Positions 32,201 to 42,524 are shown, counted from the first letter of the stretch. The stretch: 64,000 nucleotides of DNA from Pieris napi (GCF_905475465.1 NC_062257.1:6510001-6574000); one strand, 5' to 3'. Translations and numbers: made by a program. Notes: a model not told the origin generated them from the sequence alone.

Positions 32201-33537
32201 GTTCAATCATTAGATTGATACTCACGTAGCAGTCTCATGTAGTATCCTATTTAGAGCACTCTGCTCGTCTGGTTTTCGAGGAGGTGTAGAAGCACACATG
32301 GTTGGGGATGGTGATTCCTGCTGCTGTTCAGGGACCTCAAGAAGATGCGTCCTTTCGTTAGGGACATTATCCTGGAATGCCATTTAACAAATTATATTTA
32401 TATTAAATAACCTATGAAGAATAACCTATAAACACACATTTTTCTATGGATACAAATATTTTTATTTAGTGTCATTGCATCAACGTCCACGAATGCCATA
32501 CTGGCCAAAGTTATGCAAAGATTTCTCAGGCGTCATTATAATTATCACCATTTATGAATACCATTCGGTTTGCTCTCATGGTATAGGTGTTAATTTGTCA
32601 CCCTAGTTATAAATATATCCTCAAGAATTGGTATGATGGTTTTTAAGAATGTATTTGATTTTAGTTATAAAAACAAAGTATTTTGTGTAAAATGTACTTG
32701 ACCACGCACGCTGTAAAGCCGCGAAACGTCGGAAATTATGTAAATAATTGTAAATTTATAAAAATTATAATATATATATAACTATATCTACCTTCTGATA
32801 AAACACACAATTCTGTAAAGGGAAATAAATTATCAACGCACTACTATTGATAATACTGTAAAATAAAAGTTGTATTCATTCATGTGACTCATTACATGTT
32901 TATAATAAAACAGTACATTAAATACTGGTTTGCAGCAAAATATCTAGGTCTAATCAATTTAATTAAAACAGTGATAATACTTCTTTATAAGAATAGCTAG
33001 GTTACCTACTTATTAAGCAGATTAACAACATAATTAAAATACCTTTCAGGTTTTATTGAAGGTATCTCATAAAATGGAGTATGTAAATGAATGGAGGTAA
33101 TCTTCTTATTGGTAAGATTTTCTGTCAAATAAAACATTAGCATGCCTACAATGGCTTTATTTGGTAAATAGTTAGCAACGTAAAGTTTCTAAAATTCTTT
33201 TAAATAAATTCTACAATATATCAAAGTTGTCATTATATATGACGAGATACAGAAATGAAAATATGCCATTAAATCTATTTCCAGGTTCAATAGTAATGTA
33301 GAAAGATAAAAAGACAATAAACTGGGAAGTTATGATAACAGTAGACATTTCGCTTTACACTGTTGTGTTTGTAATCGTAATTATTATTAACATTGAATAT
33401 GATGAATAATTTGTGCGTCACATGTTCAGGTGTTGTTGATGTTATTATAATTTTATATTTATAATTCACAAATACCTTGAGGTGATATTTACCTGAGGAT
33501 CTGAATCATTGTGGCATATACTATAGCAGCACCCCAT
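29250..33537 (-). CDS. LAMTOR1: LAMTOR1 (Ragulator complex subunit, p18), 5 exons, 161 residues
   Basis: LAMTOR1 is the lipid-anchored scaffold of Ragulator, which holds Rag GTPases and mTORC1 on the lysosome. Exons in order: 33537-33493, 32371-32226, 31464-31353, 30514-30425 and 29342-29250 (stop TAG). All have GT-AG sites and compatible phases (0, 2, 0, 0). The protein starts MGCCYS, which gives an N-myristoylation glycine followed by palmitoylation cysteines, as known for the family. The segment DEQSALNRILHETATNVIDV matches the conserved core, and the C-terminus ISELRVEHHEDLVVPF keeps the family ending. The length equals the human protein (161). An AATAAA on this strand is at 29115-29110. 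Introns hold several transposon copies. It is divergent from ERGIC2, with an hAT element in the shared upstream region. Confidence 0.93.
29394..29853 (-). mobile_element. SINE family 3, inverted, with nested LINE tail
   Basis: The minus strand has the tRNA-like head (GGTCTAGTGGTTAGTACC, B box in the CGGGTTCAATCCCC position, here slightly mutated) and the 3' part CCATGCTAAGCTGGTGAAGC (plus orientation). It is about 210 bases longer than the 47098-47345 copy because a LINE 3' tail ending in (AAAT)n sits at about 29535-29715. It is in LAMTOR1 intron 4. Confidence 0.75.
29866..30135. mobile_element. G-tract MITE, ATTACGTCAACAGTAAT subfamily
   Basis: Left GCCGTTCAAGTATTACGTAA, internal CATTGTCTATGCTTGAAAAC and TTTTGCTGACAAG, G8-G9 runs, and TCTGCTTACG at the right. 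In LAMTOR1 intron 4. A relative is at 49957-50205 (inverted). Confidence 0.75.
30225..30424. mobile_element. G-tract MITE fragment abutting the LAMTOR1 exon 4 donor
   Basis: ACGATGCGAGGCGGGGATTG, AACGTTACGGCGCGTTACAT, a G9 run and AATCTCCAAAAATTG align to 26745-26920. The similarity ends at or inside the ACTTAC that forms the splice donor (GTAAGT on the minus strand) of LAMTOR1 exon 4. Confidence 0.75.
31792..32164 (+). mobile_element. Palindrome-ended element, copy in LAMTOR1 intron 2
   Basis: GAAGTTATACTTCTTTAGGC at the left; GCCAAAGAAGCATAACTTCT followed by ACGCGCGTACAATAAG at the right. Nearly the same interior as 45085-45446 (CAGAATGAAGTTGCCCACGG). Confidence 0.8.
32372..33492 (-). other. 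LAMTOR1 intron 1
   Basis: AT-rich intron between exons 1 and 2 with no recognised mobile element or internal exon. Confidence 0.5.
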
Positions 33538-33825
33538 GACTGCGGTTTTCAGGAAGTCGAAGCATGTATGCAACGTACAGTTTTCATCGTCTGACTGCAT
33601 AAATGTTTTGTTAGTTTGAGGATATAAATAGAAAATTGAAAATAGCGTAAATTAAATTTTACAGCAAGAATCATCAATCAGTTTCAATTTCAATTTTCAC
33701 CTTTTGACATTAACAATAACAAATGACATGACAATAGACTATAACTATAATACTCGACGACGTGTCGTGGATGTCATTTGCCTTTCAACTATCAGTTATC
33801 AATTGTAATAATATTTGACAATTGT
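33538..33825. promoter_or_regulatory. LAMTOR1 side of a split divergent promoter region
   Basis: 288 bases between the LAMTOR1 start codon and the hAT target duplication. Without the hAT this would join the sequence at 35834-35927, giving an interval of roughly 390 bases between two divergent start codons. No clear TATA box. Inferred from gene layout. Confidence 0.45.
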
Positions 33826-34313
33826 CTTCCATGCAGTGTTGCCAACTTAGTGGATATTCCACTAGATCTGGTGGTTTAGATATACGTTTTAGCGGGCGAA
33901 TTTTGGTTTTAGTGGCTAGTGGATTTTTCTAGTGGTTTAGTTTGTTTCATTCGGTGGAATGCTACGACATTTAACCACTAGCACGATTGATATCTTTACA
34001 GGAAAAGACGAAAACGTTTACCTTATAAAGGAATATTTTGTCATTATGTAGGCAACTCTGTAAAATTACGTTCGTTATTTTCGGGAATTTCCCGAAACAA
34101 GTTTATCAATTTCTTAAATTATTTTGATTATGGACTTTATTCGTATATCTAATGGGTCAAATTTGATTTGAATTAATGAGATTTGTATGTGTTCGTTTCG
34201 TATGCATGCACAAAAATAGAAATACACAACACAGATACTTAGTAGTTTTGGTTATGCTATGCATCGGAGCGACCTTGTTTGTTTGCAAATGTTTAGTTTA
34301 TTTTTAAAACAAA

Positions 34314-34756
34314 ATGCCAAAACCGCAATATACGCAAAAGTTCCGTGATTGTTGGTTACGGGACTCCCAATTAAAGGACTGGCTGGAAGTGGTGGAAAGT
34401 ACAGCTGGAGGCGGCTGGAATTTTGGTACGAGGTGCTGGATTTCGAAGACATTGCAGGAGAAAACCGATTTGAAGATTTAGCCACGTTTGCTATATCTTT
34501 ATTAGTTTTACCGCACTCTAATGCTGAAGTAGAGCGATTATTCAGCATTATGAATATCGTGAAGACAAAACACAGAAACCGAATGAAGCTAGATCTACTG
34601 TCATCTATTATGACAATCCGCGCAGGTTTTAAACGCGAAGGAAAGTGTTGCAATAATTACATCTTGCCAAATTATGTAGTCCAGAAAATAGGAACGAAAG
34701 AAGTGTACTTAAAATCAGAAGGTGCAGAGGAATGCTCTGCTGAAGATGATTTTTAA
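34314..34756 (+). pseudogene. hAT transposase, internally deleted
   Basis: The N-terminus opens at ATG 34314 (MPKPQYTQKFRDCWL, then QLKDWLEVVEST) and soon meets a stop. The C-terminal dimerisation region (hATC) is in a different frame from about 34410 to the stop at 34756, with LPHSNAEVERLFSIMN and MKLDLLSSIMTIR. The catalytic middle is missing, and the two ends are out of frame. An open frame from 34349 joins only the C-terminal part. Defective transposase, not a host gene. Confidence 0.85.
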
Positions 34757-34893
34757 CGATTTTGTATGTCTTCTATAAGTTTTTTTGTAATGAAAATAAA
34801 CGAATTTTATAATTCAATTTACAATATTGTTCTTTTATTGTCAAAAAATATATCCTAGCTGTATGCTATCCATCTAAAGTAAAGAGTGACATA

Positions 34894-35555
34894 GGGCCGA
34901 AACACATAAGCGCGTTGCGGCGCCGCGCCGCTGAAATCGGCAGTGCGCTATAGCGGTGCGGCGCCGCAACGCACGACGTGAATTCCAGCGTTATGACGTC
35001 ATACTTGTTGACAAGGATGCAGTTTGTTTCTAACACTCTTGCAAACAACACGTGTCAACCGAGAAGCAGTTTTAAAATTAAAATGTCTGACGTTGTTTTA
35101 CCTTAAAGTTAAGCCCAGCATTTCCAAAGCAGTAACTGGTTTTCTTCCTTTATTTTTTTTCTTCTGTATATATTTTGATAACTCGCTTAATAGCTCTTCA
35201 AATGATGATATACTCATTCTAAAGTAGGCAACAAATTTTTTTTCGTCTATCTTTAATGCTTCGTATTTTTTAGAAAAGAACTCGCCATTTGGATTCATAC
35301 CCTTACTTAATGGATGTATCCAGTATCTTCTTTGCCGTATTTTTAAGATAGAATAATGTCTTCTTAATAACAAATAAGCAATAAGTTTATTACGATCCAT
35401 CGCAGAGAGACGTCTATCCACACTCAAAAATCACGAGAAAATGGTTGCCCTACCATAATGCCCTGTTTCGCGACGCCGCAACGCGGCAACGCAACTGCCG
35501 ATTTTGGCGTTGCGGCGCCGCAAAAATAAGCAGTTTGCGTTATGTGTTTCGGCCC
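34894..35555. mobile_element. Deleted PIF/Harbinger element nested in the hAT
   Basis: Ends GGGCCGAAACACATAA and TTATGTGTTTCGGCCC (perfect inverted repeats) with ATA on both sides (34891-34893 and 35556-35558). GGCGTTGCGGCGCCGC-type G/C-rich subterminal repeats. 662 bp in total, carrying only the 5' part of a transposase gene on the minus strand. Confidence 0.9.
35098..35427 (-). pseudogene. N-terminal fragment of a PIF/Harbinger transposase
   Basis: 109 residues with RRYWIHPLSKGMNPNGEF and KKFVAYFRMSISSFEELL, the conserved N-terminal region of Harbinger/HARBI1-type nucleases. The DDE catalytic part is absent, so the product cannot transpose DNA. Another reading (domesticated short protein) is possible but unsupported. 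Confidence 0.85.
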
Positions 35556-35927
35556 ATAGTCCATAGACTACTGTTTACTTCAGTAAAACATGTGATTCCC
35601 GCGGTTAAAACAAAAAAAATAGTGCTCGCCGGCTGCTTGCCTAACCTCCTCCTATCTGCGGACATAAAAATCACATCGATCCTATATTTCCTTTCGGCGT
35701 GAAAAAAGGATAATTAAACAAACACACTTACATTTATTTTATTAGTTAGTGTGGATTTTAGTGGTTTTCTGGTGGGTTGCGACGGCAAAATTGGTGGGTT
35801 CGTTAAAATTAAGTTGGCAACACTGCTTCCATGCACAAACTGTTGAAACATTTTGTTTTTCTTGTGCTTTCTAATTTGAAATTTGTTGTTATTACTTATC
35901 ATAAAACCTGGGTATTAATAAGGAATA

Positions 35928-37082
35928 ATGATAAGATATCGAGGAAAGAAAAACGTTATAGATAAAGTAAAAGAGTTTGATGCATTTACAAAAGTTCCCG
36001 AAGAATACGTGGATAGTACGCCGGTGGGCGGGACGTTCTCTATCATAACGCTTTTTATCATTGTGTGCCTTATATACAGTGAAGTGACATACTTTCTAGA
36101 TAGCAATTTAGTATTTAAATTCATGCCAGACACCGACATGGATGAAAAGCTACGCATAAATATCGATATAACAGTCGCTATGCCATGCTCTAACTTAGGT
36201 GCTGATATCTTAGACTCTACTTCACAAAGCGTGTTTGGATTTGGTGAATTGCAGGAGGAGGATACGTGGTTTGAATTAACACAGGAGCAACAGGATTCTT
36301 TTGATGCTGTGAAGTATTTAAACTCATACTTAAGAGAAGAATATCATTCGCTATGGCAGTTATTATGGAAGAAAGGTCATGGTTCTGTCAGGGCAACGAT
36401 CCCGCCGCGGAAAAATAAACCAAATAGAAGACCAGATGCATGCCGACTCCATGGAGTACTAACATTAAATAAAGTTGCTGGTAATTTCCATATTACAGCG
36501 GGCAAAAGCCTTCATTTACCTCGAGGTCATATCCATCTTAATATGCTATTTGACGATACACCACAAAACTTTAGCCATAGAATCCACAGGCTCAGTTTTG
36601 GGAGTCCTGCAAATGGAATGATTTATCCTCTAGAAGGTGATGAAAAAATAACAACAGATGAGAGCATGTTGTACCAATATTTTATTGAAGTTGTTCCTAC
36701 AGATGTAGATACAACGTTTGAATCGATAAAAACATTCCAATATTCTGTTAAAGAGTTGGAGCGACCAATAAGTCATACGCATGGATCTCACGGTGTGCCA
36801 GGAATTTTTTTAAAATATGATATGGGAGCAATCAAAATTAAAGTATACCAAGAAAGAGAAAACTTACTTCAATTCATGTTAAGACTGTTTTCTATTATTG
36901 GTGGCATTTATGTTATATTTCGTTTTTTGAATAGCATAGTTTTAACATTACGGACAGCATTCGTTAATAAAGTAGCACCGGATGTTTTAGATAGGTTAAG
37001 TGAAAAACCACCTAAAGTCCATCCTTTATTAGTTCCAACAAATTTATTGGTACCCGATGGACCAGATCTGATAAGACAATGA
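35928..37082 (+). CDS. ERGIC2: ERGIC2 / Erv41-like ER-Golgi cargo receptor subunit, intronless
   Basis: 384 residues in one uninterrupted frame. ERGIC2 (yeast Erv41) cycles between ER and Golgi in COPI/COPII vesicles as a complex with ERGIC3/Erv46 and retrieves ER proteins. Visible here: N-terminal cytosolic segment (KVKEFDAFTKVPEEY), first membrane segment at about residues 36-57 (TFSIITLFIIVCLIYSEV), a large lumenal domain with DACRLHGVLTLNKVAGNFHI and HRIHRLSFG, a second membrane segment at about 313-334 (LLQFMLRLFSIIGGIYVIF) and a short cytosolic tail. The length is close to the human protein (377). The start is the first in-frame ATG after upstream stops. An AATAAA lies at 37397-37402. 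Its lack of introns is unusual beside the 5-exon LAMTOR1. Divergent from LAMTOR1. Confidence 0.95.
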   Translation: MIRYRGKKNVIDKVKEFDAFTKVPEEYVDSTPVGGTFSIITLFIIVCLIYSEVTYFLDSNLVFKFMPDTDMDEKLRINIDITVAMPCSNLGADILDSTSQSVFGFGELQEEDTWFELTQEQQDSFDAVKYLNSYLREEYHSLWQLLWKKGHGSVRATIPPRKNKPNRRPDACRLHGVLTLNKVAGNFHITAGKSLHLPRGHIHLNMLFDDTPQNFSHRIHRLSFGSPANGMIYPLEGDEKITTDESMLYQYFIEVVPTDVDTTFESIKTFQYSVKELERPISHTHGSHGVPGIFLKYDMGAIKIKVYQERENLLQFMLRLFSIIGGIYVIFRFLNSIVLTLRTAFVNKVAPDVLDRLSEKPPKVHPLLVPTNLLVPDGPDLIRQ

Positions 37083-38640
37083 TAAATAATTAGTGTTATT
37101 CGAGTAAGCATAAAATGAATTGTTGTATATAGATCTTGTGATGTATTATTTTGACATTTATTTATTGACGTGATAACGTCTTTAAAATCGTTTTAGTCGG
37201 GTGACATGTTCAGAAACTTGTGTCACACCAAAACCTCACGAGCGCGATCGCAGGTATAACGAGAGAGAGACGGACCGATCTCCCGTCTCATCTCGAGCGC
37301 TGCCAGTCATTCCGTGAATGTATGAAGAAAAATGTATATCATAGTCGAATAAGTAAACTTGTCATTTTACACCCGAAATTTATCATCAAAAGTGTGAATA
37401 AAACGATAGATGTGATTTAAAATTTGAAAAAATTGTTATCTTCATTAATTCCTTACTTCCCAAAAACTTATATCACCAATAAGACGTTATCACGTAAACA
37501 TCTCGATCGTAAATCTACTTTACAAACAACCAATATTTTTTTTATAAGTAATGTAATACAAAGCTATATATTGATAAATTTGGATTCAATTCTTATAGTT
37601 AGGTATTTTGTCATATTATTGCAATTAAATGTACAGTAATTTTATATTTTATTATTGATATTTATTAAACAATACAATTGAAAATATATTCTCTACAATT
37701 TTACAACTTGTTTTTTTTTTACTTAATTCCGATATATAGACTTTTTAAATTTATTACCAATTGTTTAAAAGTTTTTATTGTGAAGGAAAAGGGGGCAGAT
37801 TGTTAGTATCGTAAACGGTGTATATCTCCTACCTTCTCTATTTAACTAAAATTACTATAAGGTGGTCCTCTTCGCGCATTTCTCTCAACGCTCGACTGAC
37901 ATGCTGAAATGAGACAAAAGCGAATTGCGTCTCGACTCGCCTCACGAGTCATAGCGGGCATTCTGTCTGGGTTGCCAACATTGTGAATTGCTGCATAGAT
38001 TTTGGTACTTTTTAGGATTTTTAGTATCTTTACGAACTGTATTAAAATAAAGAAAGTGATATAAATAGGTGGACTAAACGCTAAATGTTCTTTTTTTAAT
38101 GACAATTTCTATTCAATTTACTAGGAAGAGTTGTTGTGTATTGTTTTTCATTTATTTATTCACAACGAAAAATATCATATACATTAAATTGCATACCTGC
38201 CTATCTATAACTTCGTTTAATACTATTGTCCCAAATATATCCAGTTATGATGTAGTACTGAGGGTAAGGTTCTCTAGATTTATTAATTACTATATTTATG
38301 TTACATTTACGGCTACGGCTACGAAAATTTATGAAAAAATATATTTTACACATTCACTCCGCTGCCTTTGCGACCCGAATTGTCTTTACTGTTCTTTAGG
38401 CTGTAATATAATACGATGGCTTGGTAAGATTTCATGAATGGTTTCGTCAAATGTGTTTTAATTAATGCTCTTAAAAAATAACATAGGACGATTTGAACAT
38501 TTGTTTCAAAATAGTCGGCTTAGAAATAGTCCTATTATGTTTTGTTATTGTAATTTTATTTTAATTAAAATAAAAATCATAATTTAAATGTTCAACTTAT
38601 ATTCAGTTAATGGAAAAAAAATAATTTAAAATTAATATCT
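37083..38640. other. ERGIC2 3' UTR and intergenic DNA
   Basis: Contains the likely ERGIC2 3' UTR to about 37420. Further on there is no supported exon. Two GC-richer patches (37230-37320 and 37860-37980) are of unknown nature. Confidence 0.4.
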
Positions 38641-39054
38641 TTTTAAAAATTTAAGTTGGCCACACCGTGCTCGGCGCTTACCAATCGCCATTCGCGCGGC
38701 GTCGTTGCCCCTTGGAGGAGTGTCGATGTTTTTAAATTATTCCGACACCAAAAGTTTGGAACTTTTCTCCCGTGGCCTAGAGTTGTAAAAACTTCTTTAT
38801 AACCTCAAATTATAGTGCGGTGCTGTGTGAGTCACTAGTTCAGTGTGTGTGAAGTGTATTATATTTTTTTACAACGTAATTTACCGTTCCATTGTACGTT
38901 ACTGTTTTGTTGAACGCGTAATAAGTTCGAGTAACGAGAGAGGGGCCGTATATGGTGGATTCTTGCGTGCATCGGCGAAAGTAGACCTTAAGGTTCAAAA
39001 GGACACGGCTGGCAACAACTCGAAACAACGCGTTTCGCGTTCAGTTGCGAGGTG
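38640..39054 (+). promoter_or_regulatory. Putative promoter and non-coding first exon of a plus-strand gene
   Basis: A GC-rich island in AT-rich DNA with the initiator-like AGTTCAGTGTGTG near 38838, followed by about 215 bases of mixed composition ending CGCGTTCAGTTGCGAG and a strong donor GTGAGT at 39055. Stops in all frames near its start and no conserved protein suggest a 5' UTR exon. The coding exons would lie beyond the window or were not recognised. Confidence 0.45.
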
Positions 39055-40330
39055 AGTGGCTTTACCTACTTATTTACTTTTCGAATAACAGTTAATATAA
39101 ATTTATCGTGATTTCGTTTGTGCTCGATCAAAGAACTTTTAAATTAAGAATTACACTGAGAAGCACAAGCTTCCATAACAACAACAATCCATAGACAAGG
39201 TCGGTAAATAAATTAATGTTTTATTAAGTATCAGTTACGTCTATATTAACTATAATTTGTTGTGAAAAGACTTGTTAAAATCCTGGAAATTTTTACACTT
39301 ATAGCAGCCTATGTGTACAATATTATCGTTTAACAATGCTATGAAAATAACACAGATAAAAACATATTAGTAATTTAATAAGAAAAAATCTCAACCACTT
39401 TGAATTTCAATGGCACTTGAGTGTTTCATCTTTAAGCTTATAAGCTAAACTTGGATTCTCCTACATATTATGGTTATTTCTATCAGCTGAACTGTGTTGC
39501 CATTCATGTCGACTGTGGGTCAGTGCCCTATACCTGTTGCTTTGCGGTTCCCAGTCAAGCCGGTTCTCACGACGTCTAACACAAAAATATGTCGGGCTTT
39601 TTATTAGAGATCGGGGTGAAGATATTGTTTAAACCATAGACGTAGAGGTTATGTATTTATCGTCCACAGATTATTTCCGTACGTCTCGACTCTTAAACAA
39701 TGTTTCATTGTGGTTGGGATATGTGTAGTTTTTAAGCGACATTGCCAGACGGCTCGCAAGTCGCAAGTGCGTTGCCGGACTTTTAAGAATGTGCTCCATA
39801 ATAGAATACACCCTGTATTGGACCCATTACGGGACTTTAATTCAGCCTTTTGCGTCTCCAATAATAAGTATTAATAGTTTGTTTACGTAGTAGAAGCTTG
39901 CAAACAGTCGAAAAAAATTCTACCTGAGTCGTCTATTCTCAGAGGGGTTAGAAGAAACAATAGTAGAATAACATAGATACGATATTTTTGAAAAACATGT
40001 TCAACGGGTGTATGTGTAACAAATGGAACATGTATGAAATTATTATATGTAAATACTAAATACATATTGTATCGTGGAGCTGTCAAATACATACTTAACT
40101 AATCATAAAGTGTATGCCGTTTCTGTTCGTGTGGTCAGTATCGAAATCAAGTATATTTTAGCCGGCCAATTTTTTTGTGTTACAAAGCGTTTGCAAGCAG
40201 ACTCTTGTCACATGACCTGGAATGAAATTCAGTTATTTAAATGTCCAGAAAACCGTGCTTTTCCCAATACAAATCACCACGGGCGCATTTCACTCGCAAC
40301 ATATTTCTCAAAAAGTTTTTTTTTTAATTT
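39055..40330. other. Non-coding stretch, possible first intron
   Basis: No exon is supported. A LINE tail scrap (GCAAGTGCGTTGCCGG) is at about 39765-39800. The remainder is unrecognised. Confidence 0.35.
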
Positions 40331-40332
40331 TT

Positions 40333-40590
40333 ATTAAGTTATACTTCTTTTGGCGCGTCAGGGAAAAATGATGAGAGTAAATTTTTACGATGCGCGTGCA
40401 CACCGTCACAAAAAACCGACATCCTGAAGTTAGCTATAGTCAACATTTTTTCTATTGTTAGTGTCGTTTTTTCTAGAAACGTAGAATAAGGCGAAAGTTA
40501 AAATTGTTTTGATTGATTTGATTTTTATCTTGTTACGCCAAAGAAGTATAACTTTAACGTGTTGTACTTAAGTACACACGCGTTTGTTTT
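40333..40590 (+). mobile_element. Palindrome-ended element, short copy
   Basis: AAGTTATACTTCTTTTGGCG at the left and GCCAAAGAAGTATAACTTTA at the right. Contains CACACCGTCACAAAAAACCG once, the seed of the minisatellite at 2404-3010. Confidence 0.75.
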
Positions 40591-40710
40591 TTGGGTAATA
40601 GGAGCAAACTGGCAGGACTCACCTGAAGTAAGTGATACCGCCGCCCTTGGAAACTCACCAGAAGGCTCGCAAGTGCGTTGCCGGCCTTTTAAGAAAGGTT
40701 ATGACGGAAA
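40590..40710 (-). repeat. LINE 3' tail fragment, inverted
   Basis: GATACCGCCGCCCTTGG and GCAAGTGCGTTGCCGGCCTT, the reverse of the tail at 47985-48060. Confidence 0.6.
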
Positions 40711-41464
40711 TATAACATATAATATAGATCGGGGAAAATCAAAGCAAGCATGCATCAGGGCATGCCTTGTCAAAAGGCGACGGCGTGTTTCAGGCACTGA
40801 AACTGACTGACAAACATACAGAACTCAGACTTAACAGATTACTGATAATACATGCATCGTAAAGAATGATAGAAAAAAGGTTGGGTTAGGGTAAAACCAA
40901 AAATTTGTACCTTCTTCCATTCATTTCACAAATCATGATGTTTTAATTAATTACTATGGGATTAAAGATCATGCATCACCACATTATTGCATGGTACACC
41001 ATTGTCGAGTGATAAAAATAATGTAGAAACATATTTGGAACTGTTTTAAAGTGGAGCCGTGATTCGACAAAATTAACGAAGTTTTTTGTTTTTTTTAAAT
41101 TTATTTACACTACGTTACCTTATACAAGAACATACATATATAAATCAGGTTACATAAGTAATTAGGCAACGGGCGGCCTTATCGCTAACAAGCGATTTCT
41201 TTTTTGATTACGTACGTTTAATAGTCTGTGGTTTAAAACAGTACATTTAAATAATTATTTAATTTTAACAGCTTACTGCAGTTTTATTTACATTAACCTA
41301 TAATTATAACGCAATTTTGACAGATTCACAGTTAGTTAATTACGCAATTATCTACCGTTATATTTAACGATGTTATTGTTATGATAACCGAAGATAAGAT
41401 AATGGGAAAGTAGTTTAATTTTAAAATTCCTCACATATAATTTTTTTGTATAAAAAATAAATAA

Positions 41465-41831
41465 ATCAGTGGGCCTAATAGGCAAGTAGGTGATCGGCCT
41501 TCCTGTGCCTTAAGGCCGATTTACATTATCTTAGTGTTTAGGAGAGTGCTTTAGTACAACTTGAAAGGCAAGTTCTTTAGCGTAGCGTCTACTAAAGCAA
41601 GTAGCGTTTACATGTTTCAACTAAAGTACTATCCTAAAGCACTCTCCTAAACACTAAGATAATGTAAATCGGCCTTTACACACGCCGTCGACTTTTTGGG
41701 TCGACATGTCTGTTTCCTCACGATGTTTTCCTTCATCGTTCGAGCGAAAGTTTAATGCGCACATCGGAATCGAAGCTACGACCTGGGGGATGAGAGTCGC
41801 ACGCTGAAGCCACTAGGCCAACACTGCACAT
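41465..41831 (-). mobile_element. SINE family 2, inverted, interrupted by a MITE
   Basis: TAATAGGCAAGTAGGTGATC, CACGATGTTTTCCTTCATCG and GATGAGAGTCGCACGCTGAA match the SINE at 44815-45065 in reverse. The 163-bp MITE at 41513-41675 interrupts it. Confidence 0.8.
41513..41675. mobile_element. 163-bp MITE with TTA target duplication, nested in SINE
   Basis: Starts AGGCCGATTTACATTATCTT and ends AAGATAATGTAAATCGGCCT. The inverted repeats extend to about 40 bases per arm. TTA on both sides (41510-41512 and 41676-41678) fits PIF/Harbinger. Removing it restores the SINE reading CCTGTGCC-TTA-CACACGCC. Confidence 0.9.
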
Positions 41832-41884
41832 TTTTTTAAATATGTAAACTAAAAGTACAGAAAACACCAAGGGGTTTTACCTTG

Positions 41885-42020
41885 GTGCCTGAAGAGGTAT
41901 AAAAAAGGAAAGAACGTACCAATTCTTAAAAGGCCGGCAACGCACACGGGCATTGAGTGTCCATAGGCGGCGGTATCACACATCAGGTGAACCTCCTGCT
42001 CGTTTGCCTCCTGTTACATT
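41885..42020 (+). repeat. LINE 3' tail fragment
   Basis: GTACCAATTCTTAAAAGGCC, GGCAACGCACACGG and GGCGGTATCACACATC followed by TTTGCCTCCTG. Confidence 0.7.
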
Positions 42021-42029
42021 AAAAAAACG

Positions 42030-42262
42030 TGTACCTATGTACTTATGTACACGCGTTAGAAGTTATACTTCTTTGGCGTAACAAGATAAAAATATTTTCA
42101 AAAAATTTATTCTACGTTTGTAGAAAAAGCGACACTAATAGAAAAAACTAAAATGTTGACTATAGCTATCTTAAGAGTGTCGGCTTTTTGTGACTTTGTG
42201 AGCGCGCATCGTAAAAAATTACTCTCACCATTTTTCCCTAACGCGCCAAAAGAAGTAGGTAC
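42030..42262 (-). mobile_element. Palindrome-ended element, inverted short copy
   Basis: ACTTATGTACACGCGTTAGA and AGTTATACTTCTTTGGCGTA at the left, TTTTTCCCTAACGCGCCAAA at the right. Same subfamily as 40333-40590 in reverse. Confidence 0.75.
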
Positions 42263-42524
42263 ATATAAAATATAAATAAATCTATATATATACCTACAAA
42301 AACTAAGTTTATTTATTTAATGTTACATAATAATTTATACTAACTCGGTTATATATGTCCTTGGAACAGTTTTCGGTTTAACTTGTTTACAGTTTCGTTC
42401 ACTCACACTTGTTGAATTGAATGAAATTTGGAATTTGTATAAAGAATAAATTGTAATTGTGTTACCGTTATTTGTGTGCTTAAATACAGTTGGAAAATTC
42501 AAAATATTTCGGTCACACAATGCC

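Larger units (their letters stand above)
33834..35825. mobile_element. hAT element (1992 bp) with perfect 8-bp target duplication
   Basis: CTTCCATG is duplicated at 33826-33833 and 35826-35833. The ends CAGTGTTGCCAACTTA and TAAGTTGGCAACACTG are 16-bp perfect inverted repeats, and GTGG-rich subterminal repeats follow. Inside are broken transposase pieces on the plus strand and a nested Harbinger element (34894-35555). The perfect duplication and ends indicate a fairly recent insertion, but the transposase is internally deleted. Confidence 0.93.

Noticed and set aside
34349..34756. Host gene with hATC domain (domesticated transposase)
   Set aside because: It lies inside a complete hAT element with a perfect target duplication and inverted repeats, and its N-terminal part is out of frame.
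38843..39055. A 70-codon open frame in the putative first exon
   Set aside because: No recognisable protein features; its frame gains nothing from the donor at 39055. More likely 5' UTR.
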